A DNA stretch of 64,000 bases from CAIWHR01 sp963846855 (GCA_963846855.1 CAWJXK010000007.1:434001-498000), one strand, 5' to 3'. Shown: positions 22,964 through 32,022, numbered from the stretch's first letter. The notes: generated by a model from the letters alone, not told the origin. Program-made: numbers and translations.

Positions 22964-24280
22964 CTAGGGCAGCTTGTTCGCGATGACGACGGCGACGCCG
23001 GTGGACCCCGGCTTCACCGTCGCGGACATCCCCTCGAGATCGCCGCTCTGCGGCGCGGCGAGGCCGGACTTGGAGACGCGCGCGCCGACGACGACCTGGG
23101 GGAAATTCGACAGCGCCATGTTGGGCGCCATCGCGGTCGAGTCGTCGAGCATGAACGTGTACGGAAGATCCTTGACCTGCTTGCGCACGATCGCGAGCGG
23201 CATCTTCGGGCCCTGCGCCGCGCGCGCGAAAATGAACACGGTGTCGGAAGGATCCGCCTGCGCCGCCAACGCGGGCGCGAGCTGCACGGTTCCGGCGATG
23301 GCCGAGCCGCCGGTCGCCGCGGGTCCAGCGGTGGCGCTTGTGGCCGCAGCCTTCGGGGCAGGCGCGGCGCTCGCGACGGACGCGGCCGGCTTGGCCGGGG
23401 CCGGGGCGGAGGAGCCGCGGAAGCGCGAGATGCCGCCCAGCTGGCGCGCTTCCGCGATGCTGGCGTCGAGGCCCTTCGCGAATTCGGAATCGGGCGGGAC
23501 GTTCGCCTTCGTGCGCTCCCAGTAGAAGACGGCCTTGCCGTAATCCTTCGCGTCGAAGGCCGCGGTGCCGGCAAGCGCGTTCGCCTTCCAGGAGTTCGGA
23601 TCTGCCTTGAGCGCGCGCGCGATGAGATCCTGCGGCTTGCCGGCGAGCGTTCCACCTTGCGCGGAGCCGAGCGCATCGGCGTAGTCGGCGAGCAATGGCC
23701 CGTTGTCGGGCACGAGCGCAACGGCGCGGTCGAAGGCGTGCGCGGCGTCGGGGAATCGCTTCAGCGCGTAATAGGTGCGCGCCAGCATCACCCAGCCTTC
23801 GGCATTGTTGGGCTCCTGCTGCAGCTTCGCGGAAAGCTGTGCCGCCATCGCCTCGATCTCGGCCGGCGTGATGTCGTGCTCGGCCGTGCTGGCGGGCGCC
23901 CGCGCGACGGTCGGGACGAAGGCGTCGCGGCTGCCCAGCGTGAGATAGAGCACCACCGAGAGAATCGGGATGCCCGCGGCCAGCGCGACCGCGGTCCAGG
24001 TCGACGACATCGACGCGCCGGAGGACGCGGGCGTCTCGGCGGCGGTCGCCTCGTCCAGCACGGTGCGGTCGAGCTCGGCGAGCGCCTGTGTGTAACGTTC
24101 CGGCGTGAGCGTGCCTCGTGCAAGATCCTGATCGAGCTCCTGGCGCTGTTCCCGCAGGAGCACGAGGTTCGAGGTGGCGCGGTCCATGCCGCGATGTCCA
24201 TGGCGGCGCAGCAGCGGCACGAGCACCCACGCGAGGGCGGCGGCGACCATCACCCCGGCAGTGATTACGAATGCGATCAC
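22964..24280 (-). CDS. ccmI: Cytochrome c maturation TPR protein CcmI
   Basis: 438 residues. Two N-terminal membrane segments (FVITAGVMVAAALAWVLVPL and a second near residue 105) flank the basic loop with LREQRQELDQDLARGTLTPE. They are followed by TPR repeats (WVMLARTYYALKRFPDAAHA, YADALGSAQGGTLAGKPQDL) and a C-terminal periplasmic domain. CcmI holds apocytochrome C-termini for haem ligation by CcmF/H. The GTG start at 24280 overlaps the ccmH stop as GTGA, which supports it. Last gene of the ccm operon; the nitrite reductase gene follows. Confidence 0.92.
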   Translation of the reverse strand: MIAFVITAGVMVAAALAWVLVPLLRRHGHRGMDRATSNLVLLREQRQELDQDLARGTLTPERYTQALAELDRTVLDEATAAETPASSGASMSSTWTAVALAAGIPILSVVLYLTLGSRDAFVPTVARAPASTAEHDITPAEIEAMAAQLSAKLQQEPNNAEGWVMLARTYYALKRFPDAAHAFDRAVALVPDNGPLLADYADALGSAQGGTLAGKPQDLIARALKADPNSWKANALAGTAAFDAKDYGKAVFYWERTKANVPPDSEFAKGLDASIAEARQLGGISRFRGSSAPAPAKPAASVASAAPAPKAAATSATAGPAATGGSAIAGTVQLAPALAAQADPSDTVFIFARAAQGPKMPLAIVRKQVKDLPYTFMLDDSTAMAPNMALSNFPQVVVGARVSKSGLAAPQSGDLEGMSATVKPGSTGVAVVIANKLP

Positions 24281-24754
24281 GTTGTGTTCTTTCCAGTATT
24301 GTCTGCGAGCAATTGCGCCGCCCGCGACTTCTCTTCGTCCGTCAGCGCGACGTCGCCGGCACGGCGGCGCGCGAGATTGCGCAGGAGGACCGCGAGCCCG
24401 CCGAGGAGCAGGATGGCGGGCCCGAGCCACAGCAGGATCGTCGTCGCCTTGAACGGCGGCTGGTAGAGCACGAAGTCGCCGTAGCGGTTGGTCATGTAGT
24501 TCGAGGATCTGGTCGTCGCTCTTCCCCGCGGCGATCTGCTCGCGGATCTGCGTGCGAAGGTCGTTGGCGAGCTCGGCGTTGGAGTCGGCGATGGTCTGGT
24601 TCTGGCACACGAGGCAGCGCAGCTTTTCCGCGAGCTTGACCGCGCGCGCCGCCTTGACCGGATCCATCTCGGTCGGAACTGCGTCGGCGGCGAGGGCCGG
24701 CAGCGCCGTCTGCAACATAAGAGCGGCGAGCAGGGCGACGATCAGGCGCATCAT
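24277..24754 (-). CDS. ccmH: Cytochrome c maturation protein CcmH, frameshifted in this sequence
   Basis: The N-terminal part has a signal peptide and the thiol motif LRCLVCQNQTIADSNAELA of the apocytochrome reductase CcmH. The C-terminal part, in another frame, reads MTNRYGDFVLYQPPF then a membrane helix, also pure CcmH. They join near 24499-24501 where one base too many is present (ILE-YMTNRYGDF expected). Repairing this gives a normal protein of about 158 residues. ATG 24754 overlaps the ccmG stop as ATGA. Because both halves keep family identity, I think this is a sequence error. Confidence 0.88.
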
Positions 24755-25281
24755 GATTTCTGCAGCTCGCGCACGAGCGGAAGGATCTTCTTCTCGAGCG
24801 CCTCCGGCGTGATCGGGCCGATCTGCTTGTAGCGGATCGTTCCGGCCTTGTCGATGACGAACGTCTCGGGCACGCCGTAGACGCCGTAGTCGATGCCGAC
24901 GCGGCCGTCCCTGTCCTGCACCGACGTCGTGTAGGGATTGCCGTTCTGGGCGAGCCACTGGATGCCCGGCGCAGCCTGGTCCTTGTAGTTGAGGCCGATC
25001 ACCGGCGCGATCTTCGCCTTCGCGAACTCGACCAGCAGCGGATGCTCCTCGCGGCACGATACGCACCACGATGCCCAGACATTGAGCAGCCACACCTGGC
25101 CTTTCATGTCGGTTGTGCCGAATGGCGTGCCCGGTCCGTCGAGCTGCGCGAGACTGAACACCGGCGCGGGCTTGCCGACGAGCGGCGAAGGCACCTCGCG
25201 CGGGTCGCGCCAGAGGCCCGCGAACAGGAACCCGATGAGCACGACGAATATGACGAGGGGAATGAGCAGCTTGCGATTCAT
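24751..25281 (-). CDS. ccmG: Thiol:disulfide interchange protein CcmG/DsbE
   Basis: 176 residues. N-terminal membrane anchor (LLIPLVIFVVLIGFLFAGL), then a periplasmic thioredoxin fold with WASWCVSCREEHP (the CxxC is CVSC), the acidic loop typical of CcmG, and GVYGVPETFVIDKAG with the cis-Pro. It reduces apocytochrome or CcmH cysteines before haem ligation. 13 bases downstream of ccmF and overlapping ccmH. Confidence 0.95.
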   Translation of the reverse strand: MNRKLLIPLVIFVVLIGFLFAGLWRDPREVPSPLVGKPAPVFSLAQLDGPGTPFGTTDMKGQVWLLNVWASWCVSCREEHPLLVEFAKAKIAPVIGLNYKDQAAPGIQWLAQNGNPYTTSVQDRDGRVGIDYGVYGVPETFVIDKAGTIRYKQIGPITPEALEKKILPLVRELQKS

Positions 25282-25294
25282 GATGTGTGCAGTC

Positions 25295-27274
25295 CTAGTC
25301 AGCGCCGAGTGCTCCGGTTGCGCGGGCGGACGCGGCGACGGGCCGCTCCTGCCGCCGGTAGCGGCGGTCCATCAGCGCGAGGAATCCGCCCAGCGCCATC
25401 AGCACGAAACCCGACCACACCCAGGTGATGAAGGGCTTCGAATAGACACGGATGATCCAGGCGCCGCCGTCGACCGGCTCGCCCATCGACACATAGATGT
25501 CGCCGGTGATGCCGCTGTCGATCGCCGCGTTGGTCATCGGCATGCCGCCGGCGTTGTACGCGCGCTTTTCCGGATAGAGCGTCTCGATCACGGTGCCGCC
25601 GCGGCTCACCGCGACGGCGCCGCGCGCGGCCGTGTAGTTCGGTCCCTTGCGGTCGGTGACGCCGTCGAAGCGGAACACGTAGCCGCCCACGCTCACCGTG
25701 TCGCCGATCTTCATCTGCACGTCGCGTTCGGTCTCGTAGCCCTTCACCAGCGTCACGCCGACGATGAACACGGCTACGCCCAGATGGGCGAGGATCATCC
25801 CCCAGTAGCTGCGCGGCTGCCGGCGCAGCAGACCGACGACCCCGCCGGTCGCGCCGCGGGTGCGCTCACGAACGTTGACGACGGTCGACGCGACGATCCA
25901 GAACGCGAGCAGCAAGCCGAAGCTGACATACGGATTGAACGAGCCGCCGATGAATGGCACGACGAGCGCGGTGACCACGCTGACCGCGAGCGCCCAGCGG
26001 AGCCGGCGCCAGAGGTCGGGCACCTCGGCTTCCTTCCAGCGCGCGAGAGGCCCGACGCCCATCATGAACACGAGCGGGGTCATCAGCGGCACGAACACCG
26101 AGTCGAAGTATGGAGGGCCGACCGAGATCTTGCCGAGATTGAGCGCGTCGAGAAACAGCGGATACAGCGTGCCGAGCAGCACCGATCCGCAGGCGGCCAG
26201 CAGCAGCACGTTGTTGGCGAGCAGCATCGACTCGCGCGACACGAGCTCGAAGCGACCTCCCAAGCCGACCTTGGGCGCGCGCACCGCATAGAGCGTCAGC
26301 GAGCCGCCGATCACGATGACGAGGAAGGCGAGGATGTAGACGCCGCGCCGCGGATCGGTTGCGAACGCGTGCACCGACGTCAGCACGCCGGAGCGCACGA
26401 GGAAGGTTCCGACGAGCGACAGCGAGAACGCGCTGATCGCGAGCAGGACGGTCCAGTTCTTGAACGTGCCGCGCTTCTCGGTGACGACCAGCGAATGCAA
26501 GAGCGCCGTGCCGACGAGCCATGGCATGAACGACGCGTTCTCGACCGGGTCCCAGAACCACCAGCCGCCCCAGCCCAGCGTGTAGTACGCCCACCAGCTG
26601 CCGAGCATGATGCCGAGGGTGAGGAAGCACCATGCGACGGTCGTCCACGGCCGCGACCAGCGCGCCCACGTGGCGTCGAGGCGCCCGCTCAGCAATGCCG
26701 CGACGGCGAACGCGAACGCGACGGAGAATCCGACGTAGCCCGTGTAGAGCATGGGTGGATGCACTACCATGCCCGGATCCTGCAGCAGCGGATTGAGGTC
26801 GCGCCCGTTGGCCGGCACCGGGAAGACGCGCGCGAACGGATTCGAGGTCCAGAGCACGAACAGGATGAAGCCGAAGCTCACGAGACCCATCACCCCCAGC
26901 ACGCGCGCGGCCATCACGTCGGGCAGCTTCCTGCTCTTCAGCGACACGGCGAGCGTCCACGCCGCGAGCATCATCACCCACAGCATCATCGAGCCCTCGT
27001 GCGACCCCCAGGTCGCAGCGAACCGATAGAAGACGGGCAGCTCCGAGTTCGAGTTCTCCGCGACGTTGGCGACCGAGAAGTCACTGGCGATGAACGAGTA
27101 CGCGAGCACGCCCCAGGCGACGGCGACGAACAGGAACTGCGCCTGCGCGAGCGGCCGGGCGAGCGCGATCCATGCGGGCATGCGCCGTGCGGCGCCGATG
27201 ATCGGAAGCGTTCCGAGGACCGCCGCGAGCAGCAGCGCCAGCATCAACGCAAAATGGCCGAGTTCGGGAATCAT
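25295..27274 (-). CDS. ccmF: Haem lyase subunit CcmF
   Basis: 659 residues with about 15 membrane segments. Seen: the tryptophan-rich WWD signature GWGGWWFWDPVENASFMPWL and conserved periplasmic histidines (for example GTALLHSLVV and ATWGSHEGSMMLW). CcmF takes haem from holo-CcmE and ligates it to CxxCH apocytochromes with CcmH and CcmI. It follows ccmE by 15 bases. There is no separate NrfE-like paralogue in the window, so this lyase must also serve the CxxCK site unless a partner modifies it. Confidence 0.96.
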   Translation of the reverse strand: MIPELGHFALMLALLLAAVLGTLPIIGAARRMPAWIALARPLAQAQFLFVAVAWGVLAYSFIASDFSVANVAENSNSELPVFYRFAATWGSHEGSMMLWVMMLAAWTLAVSLKSRKLPDVMAARVLGVMGLVSFGFILFVLWTSNPFARVFPVPANGRDLNPLLQDPGMVVHPPMLYTGYVGFSVAFAFAVAALLSGRLDATWARWSRPWTTVAWCFLTLGIMLGSWWAYYTLGWGGWWFWDPVENASFMPWLVGTALLHSLVVTEKRGTFKNWTVLLAISAFSLSLVGTFLVRSGVLTSVHAFATDPRRGVYILAFLVIVIGGSLTLYAVRAPKVGLGGRFELVSRESMLLANNVLLLAACGSVLLGTLYPLFLDALNLGKISVGPPYFDSVFVPLMTPLVFMMGVGPLARWKEAEVPDLWRRLRWALAVSVVTALVVPFIGGSFNPYVSFGLLLAFWIVASTVVNVRERTRGATGGVVGLLRRQPRSYWGMILAHLGVAVFIVGVTLVKGYETERDVQMKIGDTVSVGGYVFRFDGVTDRKGPNYTAARGAVAVSRGGTVIETLYPEKRAYNAGGMPMTNAAIDSGITGDIYVSMGEPVDGGAWIIRVYSKPFITWVWSGFVLMALGGFLALMDRRYRRQERPVAASARATGALGAD

Positions 27275-27289
27275 CGCGGCATTCCTTCG

Positions 27290-27748
27290 CTATTGCTTCA
27301 GGGTCCGGCCGGTCTTCTCGGCCAGGGCAGCGCCGTGCGCCTTGTTGACGGCATCGGCGGCTTCGGGCGGCATATAGTTCTCGTCGTGCTTCGCGAGCAC
27401 CTCGGTCGCGTGGAACGTGCCGTCCGATTCGAGCTTGCCTTGCGCGACGACGCCCTTGCCTTCCTTGAAGAGGTCGGGAAGGATGCCGTTGTACACGACC
27501 GGAATCGTGCTGCCGGTGTCGGTGACCTTGAAGCGCACCGTAAGACCTTCGCGCGAGAGGCTCTTGTCGACGACGAGCCCGCCGATCCGGAACGCGCGGC
27601 CCTTGGGCGCCTCGTTCGCCGCGACCTGCGTCGGCGTGAAGAAGAACACGAGGTTCGACTGGAATGCGTTGAGCACGAGCGCCGCGGCGACGCCCAGCAG
27701 CGCGACGCCAGTGCCGATCCAGAGAAAGCGGCGGTGGCGGGGCTTCAT
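27290..27748 (-). CDS. ccmE: Haem chaperone CcmE
   Basis: 152 residues. N-terminal membrane anchor, then an OB-fold with RAFRIGGLVVDKSLSREGL, GILPDLFKEGKGVVAQGKL and the haem-binding VLAKHDENYMPPE, in which the His forms the covalent haem bond. It receives haem from CcmC and delivers it to CcmF. The start overlaps the ccmD stop (ATGA). Confidence 0.96.
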   Translation of the reverse strand: MKPRHRRFLWIGTGVALLGVAAALVLNAFQSNLVFFFTPTQVAANEAPKGRAFRIGGLVVDKSLSREGLTVRFKVTDTGSTIPVVYNGILPDLFKEGKGVVAQGKLESDGTFHATEVLAKHDENYMPPEAADAVNKAHGAALAEKTGRTLKQ

Positions 27749-27930
27749 CGCACGCTCCCCATCGACGCCGCCGGGCGCGGGATGTCACCGGCGACGATGC
27801 GCGCCTGCGTGAGCGCCGCCTTGCGCCGCGCACGCACGGCGAGGATTTCGGCCGCGATCACCACCGCGGTCACGCCGTAGGCGCTCCAGACGTAGAAGCC
27901 GTAGCCGCCCATTTCCAATATTCCGTTCAT
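27745..27930 (-). CDS. ccmD: Haem exporter protein CcmD
   Basis: 61 residues: GGYGFYVWSAYGVTAVVIAA forms the single membrane helix, followed by a basic cytoplasmic segment (VRARRKAAL). CcmD releases holo-CcmE from the CcmABC complex. The ATG at 27930 gives MNGILEMGG, the usual start; a longer overlapping reading is spurious. It sits between ccmC and ccmE as in other ccm operons. Confidence 0.93.
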   Translation of the reverse strand: MNGILEMGGYGFYVWSAYGVTAVVIAAEILAVRARRKAALTQARIVAGDIPRPAASMGSVR

Positions 27931-27944
27931 TTCGTCACTTCCCT

Positions 27945-28682
27945 TCAGGATTTTGTCTCGGCAAGCGCGCCGACCCATGCCGCGCCGCTCTCGCGCTCGA
28001 GCATGATGCTGCGGGCGCGATGCAGCGTTACGGCGATCGCGTAGAACCACGCGGCGAATGACATGATGAGCATGCCCGCCAGCATGATCGCCGCCATCTT
28101 CGATTCGCCAGGGCGCACCGACGCCCCCTGGTGCAGCGTGTTCCACCACTTGACCGAGTAATAGATGATCGGCACGTTGATCGCGCCGGTCAGCGACAGC
28201 ACGGCGCACGCGCGGTCGGCGCGCCGGGGGTCGTCGATGGCGCTGCGCAGCGCGATGACGCCGAGATAGAGGAACAGCAGGATCAGCTCGGAGGTCATCC
28301 GCGCGTCCCAGGCCCAGTAGGTGCCCCAGGTGGGGCGTCCCCAGAACGAGCCGCTGACGAGCGCGATGAACGTCATCAGCGCGCCGGTCGGTGCGATCGA
28401 CTGCGCCATCATTGCCGAGAGCCGGGTGTTGAGCCCGAGCGACATCGCGCCCCAGAACGCCATCACGAGATAGAGGAACATCGACATCCACGCGGCGGGC
28501 ACGTGGATGAAGATGATCCGGTAGGCGTCGCCCTGCTGGAAATCGGTCGGCGCGCCGAAGAGACCGAGCACGACGCCGATGCAGGCAAGCAGCGCCGCCG
28601 GCCACGCGAACCAGGGGATCAATCTTCCCGCGACGGGATAGAACGTCGCGGGCGAGGCAAGGCGGAACCAGTTGAGTGTCAT
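27945..28682 (-). CDS. ccmC: Haem handling protein CcmC
   Basis: 245 residues, six membrane segments. Seen: the WWD-type motif WGRPTWGTYWAWDARMTSEL and the two periplasmic histidines (IFIHVPAAWMS and YYSVKWWNTLHQG). CcmC binds haem and loads it onto CcmE with the help of CcmAB ATPase. 14 bases upstream of ccmD and 30 downstream of ccmB. Confidence 0.96.
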   Translation of the reverse strand: MTLNWFRLASPATFYPVAGRLIPWFAWPAALLACIGVVLGLFGAPTDFQQGDAYRIIFIHVPAAWMSMFLYLVMAFWGAMSLGLNTRLSAMMAQSIAPTGALMTFIALVSGSFWGRPTWGTYWAWDARMTSELILLFLYLGVIALRSAIDDPRRADRACAVLSLTGAINVPIIYYSVKWWNTLHQGASVRPGESKMAAIMLAGMLIMSFAAWFYAIAVTLHRARSIMLERESGAAWVGALAETKS

Positions 28683-28712
28683 GTCTCTGTTGCTCTACGC
28701 CTGTTGGCGGGG

Positions 28713-29429
28713 TCAGTCGAGCGCGATCCTTACCGCCGTTGCCGCCGCAAACGGCGCGCCGACCACGGCGATGATGAGTCCGGCCGCCAGGAGCGACAGG
28801 TTCGCCGTCGCGCCGAGGCCGGATCGCGCCGCGTCGACGCTGCCCGCGCCGAAGATCAGCACCGGCACGTAGAGCGGCAGGATCAGGAGCGCGAGCAGGC
28901 TGCTTCCCGCGCGCAGCCCCAGTGTCAGCGCCGCGCCGATCGCGCCCAGCAGCGACAGGATCGGCGTGCCGATGAGAAGCGCGGCCGCCAGCACCGCCAG
29001 CGATTCGCCGTCCATCTGGTATTGCACGCCCAGGAGCGGCGCCAGCAGAGCGACCGGCAATCCGGTGGTCAGCCAGTGTGCCAGTATTTTACCGGAGACC
29101 AGCGCCTCGAGCGGATACGGCGATAACGCAATCTGCTCGAGGGTCCCGTCGGCGTAGTCGGCGGCGAAGAGGCGCGGCAGCGACAACAGCGAGGCGAGCA
29201 GCGCCGCGACCCACAGCACGCCTGGCCCCATCGTCGAGAGCAGCGTCCGCTCGGGGGTGGTGGAAAGCGGAAACAGCGCGACCACAATGACGTAGAACAG
29301 GAGCTGGACGGAGAGTTCAGAGCGCGAGCGGAGCGCGATGCGCAGGTCGCGCGCGAGCGCCCAGCGCACGCCGGGCAGCACGGCGCCGGCGGCGGCCGAA
29401 ACGGGCGCGGGCTCGGCGCGGGAGCTCAC
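28713..29429 (-). CDS. ccmB: Haem ABC exporter permease CcmB
   Basis: 238 residues with six membrane segments. Seen: RWALARDLRIALRSRSELSV at the N-terminus, FAADYADGTLEQIALSPYPL and SGKILAHWLTTGLPVALLAP. CcmB with CcmA forms the ABC module that drives release of holo-CcmE. The ATG overlaps the ccmA stop by four bases. The N-terminus is about 15 residues longer than usual and Ala-rich; a start a little downstream is possible. Confidence 0.94.
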   Translation of the reverse strand: MSSRAEPAPVSAAAGAVLPGVRWALARDLRIALRSRSELSVQLLFYVIVVALFPLSTTPERTLLSTMGPGVLWVAALLASLLSLPRLFAADYADGTLEQIALSPYPLEALVSGKILAHWLTTGLPVALLAPLLGVQYQMDGESLAVLAAALLIGTPILSLLGAIGAALTLGLRAGSSLLALLILPLYVPVLIFGAGSVDAARSGLGATANLSLLAAGLIIAVVGAPFAAATAVRIALD

Positions 29430-30040
29430 GCGAGCTCCAGCGAGCGCACGCGCTCGCCGGACAGGTTGAGCGGCGCATGCGTGGCGGCCACGGCGGCGCC
29501 GCCGCGATCGAGGTGCGCGGCGACGATGTCCCCGAGCATCGCGATGCCCGCCGCGTCGAGTGCGGTGACCGGTTCGTCCAGCACCCAGAGCGGTCGGTTG
29601 AGCAGCAGCAGGCGCGCGATGCCGATCCGCCGGCGCTGCCCTTGCGAGAGCACGCGCGCCGGCAGCATCCGCTTCGCGCCGAGCGCGACCGATGCGAGCG
29701 CGTCCTCGAACGCGCCGGGCGAGACGCTTTCCCCGGCGAGCTCGAGCAGCACGGCGAGATTCTCCTCGGCGGTGAGCTCGTCCTTCAGCGCGGGCGCATG
29801 GCCGGCGAAGGCGATCGATGCGCGGAGCTCGGCGTCGAATGGCGCGCAGGCCCGGCCCATCCAGCGGATCTCTCCCTCGGCGGGCGCGGAGAGCCCGGCC
29901 AGCATCCGCAGCAACGTGGTCTTGCCAGTCCCGTTCGCGCCGGTGACGACGAGCGCGGTGCCGGCGTCGACGCGGAACGACAGGCCCGCGAACAGCCGCG
30001 CGCGGCCGCGCTGCGCGGCGAGTTCATGGGCTTCCAGCAT
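29426..30040 (-). CDS. ccmA: Haem ABC exporter ATPase CcmA
   Basis: 204 residues. Seen: Walker A TGANGTGKTTLLRML (about residues 33-47), ABC signature VLSQGQRRRIGIARL, Walker B PLWVLDEPVTALD and the switch His in AATHAPL. First gene of the ccm operon. I chose ATG 30038-30040 (MLEAHELAAQRGRARLF), which matches the family start; the longer reading from about 30115 has a Pro-rich lead with no similarity. An FNR-type promoter lies about 70-115 bases upstream. Confidence 0.94.
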   Translation of the reverse strand: MLEAHELAAQRGRARLFAGLSFRVDAGTALVVTGANGTGKTTLLRMLAGLSAPAEGEIRWMGRACAPFDAELRASIAFAGHAPALKDELTAEENLAVLLELAGESVSPGAFEDALASVALGAKRMLPARVLSQGQRRRIGIARLLLLNRPLWVLDEPVTALDAAGIAMLGDIVAAHLDRGGAAVAATHAPLNLSGERVRSLELA

Positions 30041-30109
30041 CGGGATCGGTGGGGGCGCGGGGAGGGAGTCTGGGGGCGCGCGGCACGCGAGGGCGGCGCG
30101 CGGCGTGAC

Positions 30110-30157
30110 GTGGGGCATTATAGCGAGCGCTCCCACGGGGTCTTTGGGGTAGATCAA
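30110..30157 (-). promoter_or_regulatory. FNR-dependent (class II) promoter of the ccm operon
   Basis: On the - strand: TTGATCTACCCCAA (30157-30144, 8 of 10 bases of TTGAT-N4-ATCAA), 21 bases, then a perfect TATAAT (30122-30117). The box centre falls about 41 bases before the expected start near 30110, the classic position for activation by FNR. No good -35 overlaps it, which also fits activator dependence. The call rests on sequence match and spacing. Confidence 0.7.
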
Positions 30158-30200
30158 GCCCCTGCGGCGCCTGCGCCGGCCTATACGCCAGCATGGTCTT

Positions 30201-30228
30201 TTGAATTGCGGCGAATGCGGACTATCAT
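30201..30228 (+). promoter_or_regulatory. Sigma70-like promoter of the Ig-like/cyclase pair
   Basis: TTGAAT (30201-30206), 16 bases, TATCAT (30223-30228), reading toward the gene at 30273. The -10 matches at 5/6 and the -35 at 4/6. GGAGG about eight bases before ATG 30273 supplies the ribosome-binding site. This supports the start at 30273 over the TTG at 30201. Confidence 0.6.
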
Positions 30229-30272
30229 TCGCGGATCGCACCGGGGCGCGGACGGTCGGCTGGAGGCAGGTC

Positions 30273-32012
30273 ATGGGAGGGTGGCTGGGACACGCGGGGA
30301 AATGCGCGGCGCGCGGCCTTGCGGTCGTCGTGGCGGCGGTCGCGATGGTTGCGGCAGCGCCGGCCATGGCTCAATGCCAGTTGTGCGTGGCCAAGTCCTT
30401 CTCCCCGGCCAGCGTGCCTTCGGGCGGCAAGTCGACGCTGACGATCCGGCTCCTTGACGCCGACAAGCTGGATGCGCTCGACTCGATCGCGTTTTCCGAC
30501 GCATTTCCGCCGGGGATGACGCTCGTCAGCGCGGCCGCCAGCCAATGCGGGGGCAACGTTAAGCCGTCGGGCGGCGGGTTCACGTTCACGAACGGTTTCC
30601 TTCTCGCCGGCCAGGCGTGCAGCATCACCGCGGTGGTCAGCGCAACCGGCCCTCCCGGACCGCTCGTCAACACCACGTCGATATTCGATTACAACGACGT
30701 CGACGTGTTCAAGACGGAGCCGGCGACCAGCGGCACGCTCGCGATTCTCAGCGGGCGGGCGCCCATCATCACCAGCGGGGCGCCGCCGGACGGCACGGTC
30801 GGCGCGCCGTATGCCTTCCAGGTCACGGTCGCCGGAACGGCACCCATCACGGTCACGGCCAGCGGGCTGCCTCCGGGACTCATCCTCGATCCGTCGACGC
30901 TTCGGATCACGGGCACGCCCACGGTAGTCGGCTCGTTCTCGGGCGCGATCATCGCAACCAACGGCATCAAGCCGAATGCGTCGCAGCCGTTCACGATCCT
31001 CATCGACGTGCCGCCGCTGGTGATCACCACGCCGCCGTCGGTCTTCGCGGCGCCGGCTACCGCCGGCACACCGCTCGACGTCATGCTCCAGGCGCAGGGT
31101 GGCGTGCCGCCGTATGTCTGGCAACTCGTCGGCGGGGCGCTGCCACCCGGCGTGACGCTCGGCGGCGACGGCCATCTCGTCGGCACGCCCACCGCGGCCG
31201 GCACGTTCGTGTTCGCCGCGGGCGTGACCGACGCGCGCGGAACCAAGACCACGCAGTCCTATACGATCGTCGTCGTGAAAGGCAGCGCCGTACTGCAGGT
31301 CACGACGGCGCCGAGTCCCGTGATCTCCGGGCAGACGCTGACCGTGACTGCGACGCTGATCGGTCCCGTCGTCGCGACGGGCACCGTCGACGTCTGGGTC
31401 GCCGGAAGCGCGGCGCGCTGTCCCGCGCCGTTCAAGTTCGGCAATCCGTCGAGCCCGGTGCCTCCCGCGCGCACGGCGCCGCTGGACGCCACCGGGAAGG
31501 CGCGGGTCGCGGTCGCGGATCTCGCGATCGACGATTACGGCGTGTGCGTGCACTACTCAGGCGACGCGCTCTACAACGAGGCTTTCGCCGGACCGCTCGA
31601 CGCATTCGTCATCAAGGGCGTGCTGCTTGCGGCGCCGGTGGTCGCGCTCGCGGCGCCGGCGAGGGCGAAGGCGAACAGCAGCGTTGCCGTCGACGTCGCG
31701 GTCACCCCTGTCGACACGACACTGGTGCCGAGCGGATCGGTCGAGATCCGGCGCGATGGTCAGACCGTGGCAACGGTCGACCTCGTGAACGGCGTCGCGC
31801 ACGCGACGGTCACCGGTCCGGTCGACGCGAACGTCGCGATGAGCGCCGTGTACATGGGCGACGGGATGTTCCCGCCGGCGGCCTCGGTTCCGCACCTGAT
31901 CCTGCTCGACGGCGTCAACACCGATCTCACCATCCCGACGCTTTCGCAGTCGCTGCTGGCGCTTCTCGCCATCCTCCTGGGATTCCTCGCCGCGCGCCGG
32001 CTCCGCCGCTAA
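30273..32012 (+). CDS. Ig-like-domain protein with IPTL-CTERM sorting signal
   Basis: 579 residues. Signal peptide ending near PAMAQ, a DUF11-like first domain (SFSPASVPSGGKSTLTIRLL ... FSDAFPPGM), at least two putative Ig (He-PIG-like) domains with GLPPGLILDPSTLRITGTP and LPPGVTLGGDGHLVGTPTAA, and further Ig-like strands (TAPSPVISGQTLTVTATLIG, VTPVDTTLVPSGSVEIRRDG). The C-terminus IPTLSQSLLALLAILLGFLA plus ARRLRR is an IPTL-CTERM signal, processed by an exosortase-like system in other betaproteobacteria. It is a surface or exported protein of unknown ligand. The adenylate cyclase begins 10 bases later. Confidence 0.8.
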   Translation: MGGWLGHAGKCAARGLAVVVAAVAMVAAAPAMAQCQLCVAKSFSPASVPSGGKSTLTIRLLDADKLDALDSIAFSDAFPPGMTLVSAAASQCGGNVKPSGGGFTFTNGFLLAGQACSITAVVSATGPPGPLVNTTSIFDYNDVDVFKTEPATSGTLAILSGRAPIITSGAPPDGTVGAPYAFQVTVAGTAPITVTASGLPPGLILDPSTLRITGTPTVVGSFSGAIIATNGIKPNASQPFTILIDVPPLVITTPPSVFAAPATAGTPLDVMLQAQGGVPPYVWQLVGGALPPGVTLGGDGHLVGTPTAAGTFVFAAGVTDARGTKTTQSYTIVVVKGSAVLQVTTAPSPVISGQTLTVTATLIGPVVATGTVDVWVAGSAARCPAPFKFGNPSSPVPPARTAPLDATGKARVAVADLAIDDYGVCVHYSGDALYNEAFAGPLDAFVIKGVLLAAPVVALAAPARAKANSSVAVDVAVTPVDTTLVPSGSVEIRRDGQTVATVDLVNGVAHATVTGPVDANVAMSAVYMGDGMFPPAASVPHLILLDGVNTDLTIPTLSQSLLALLAILLGFLAARRLRR

Positions 32013-32022
32013 GCGCGCCCGC

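Noticed and set aside
20987..24466. An 1159-codon open frame on the + strand over the nitrite reductase and ccmI.
   Set aside because: Low-complexity Arg/Val/Leu composition and no start context; the opposite strand codes for clear multihaem and TPR proteins.
24989..27880. A 963-codon open frame on the + strand, antisense to ccmG-ccmF-ccmE.
   Set aside because: Its protein is extremely Arg/His/Glu-rich with no family similarity, while the - strand has complete, conserved ccm genes. It is a GC-rich antisense shadow.
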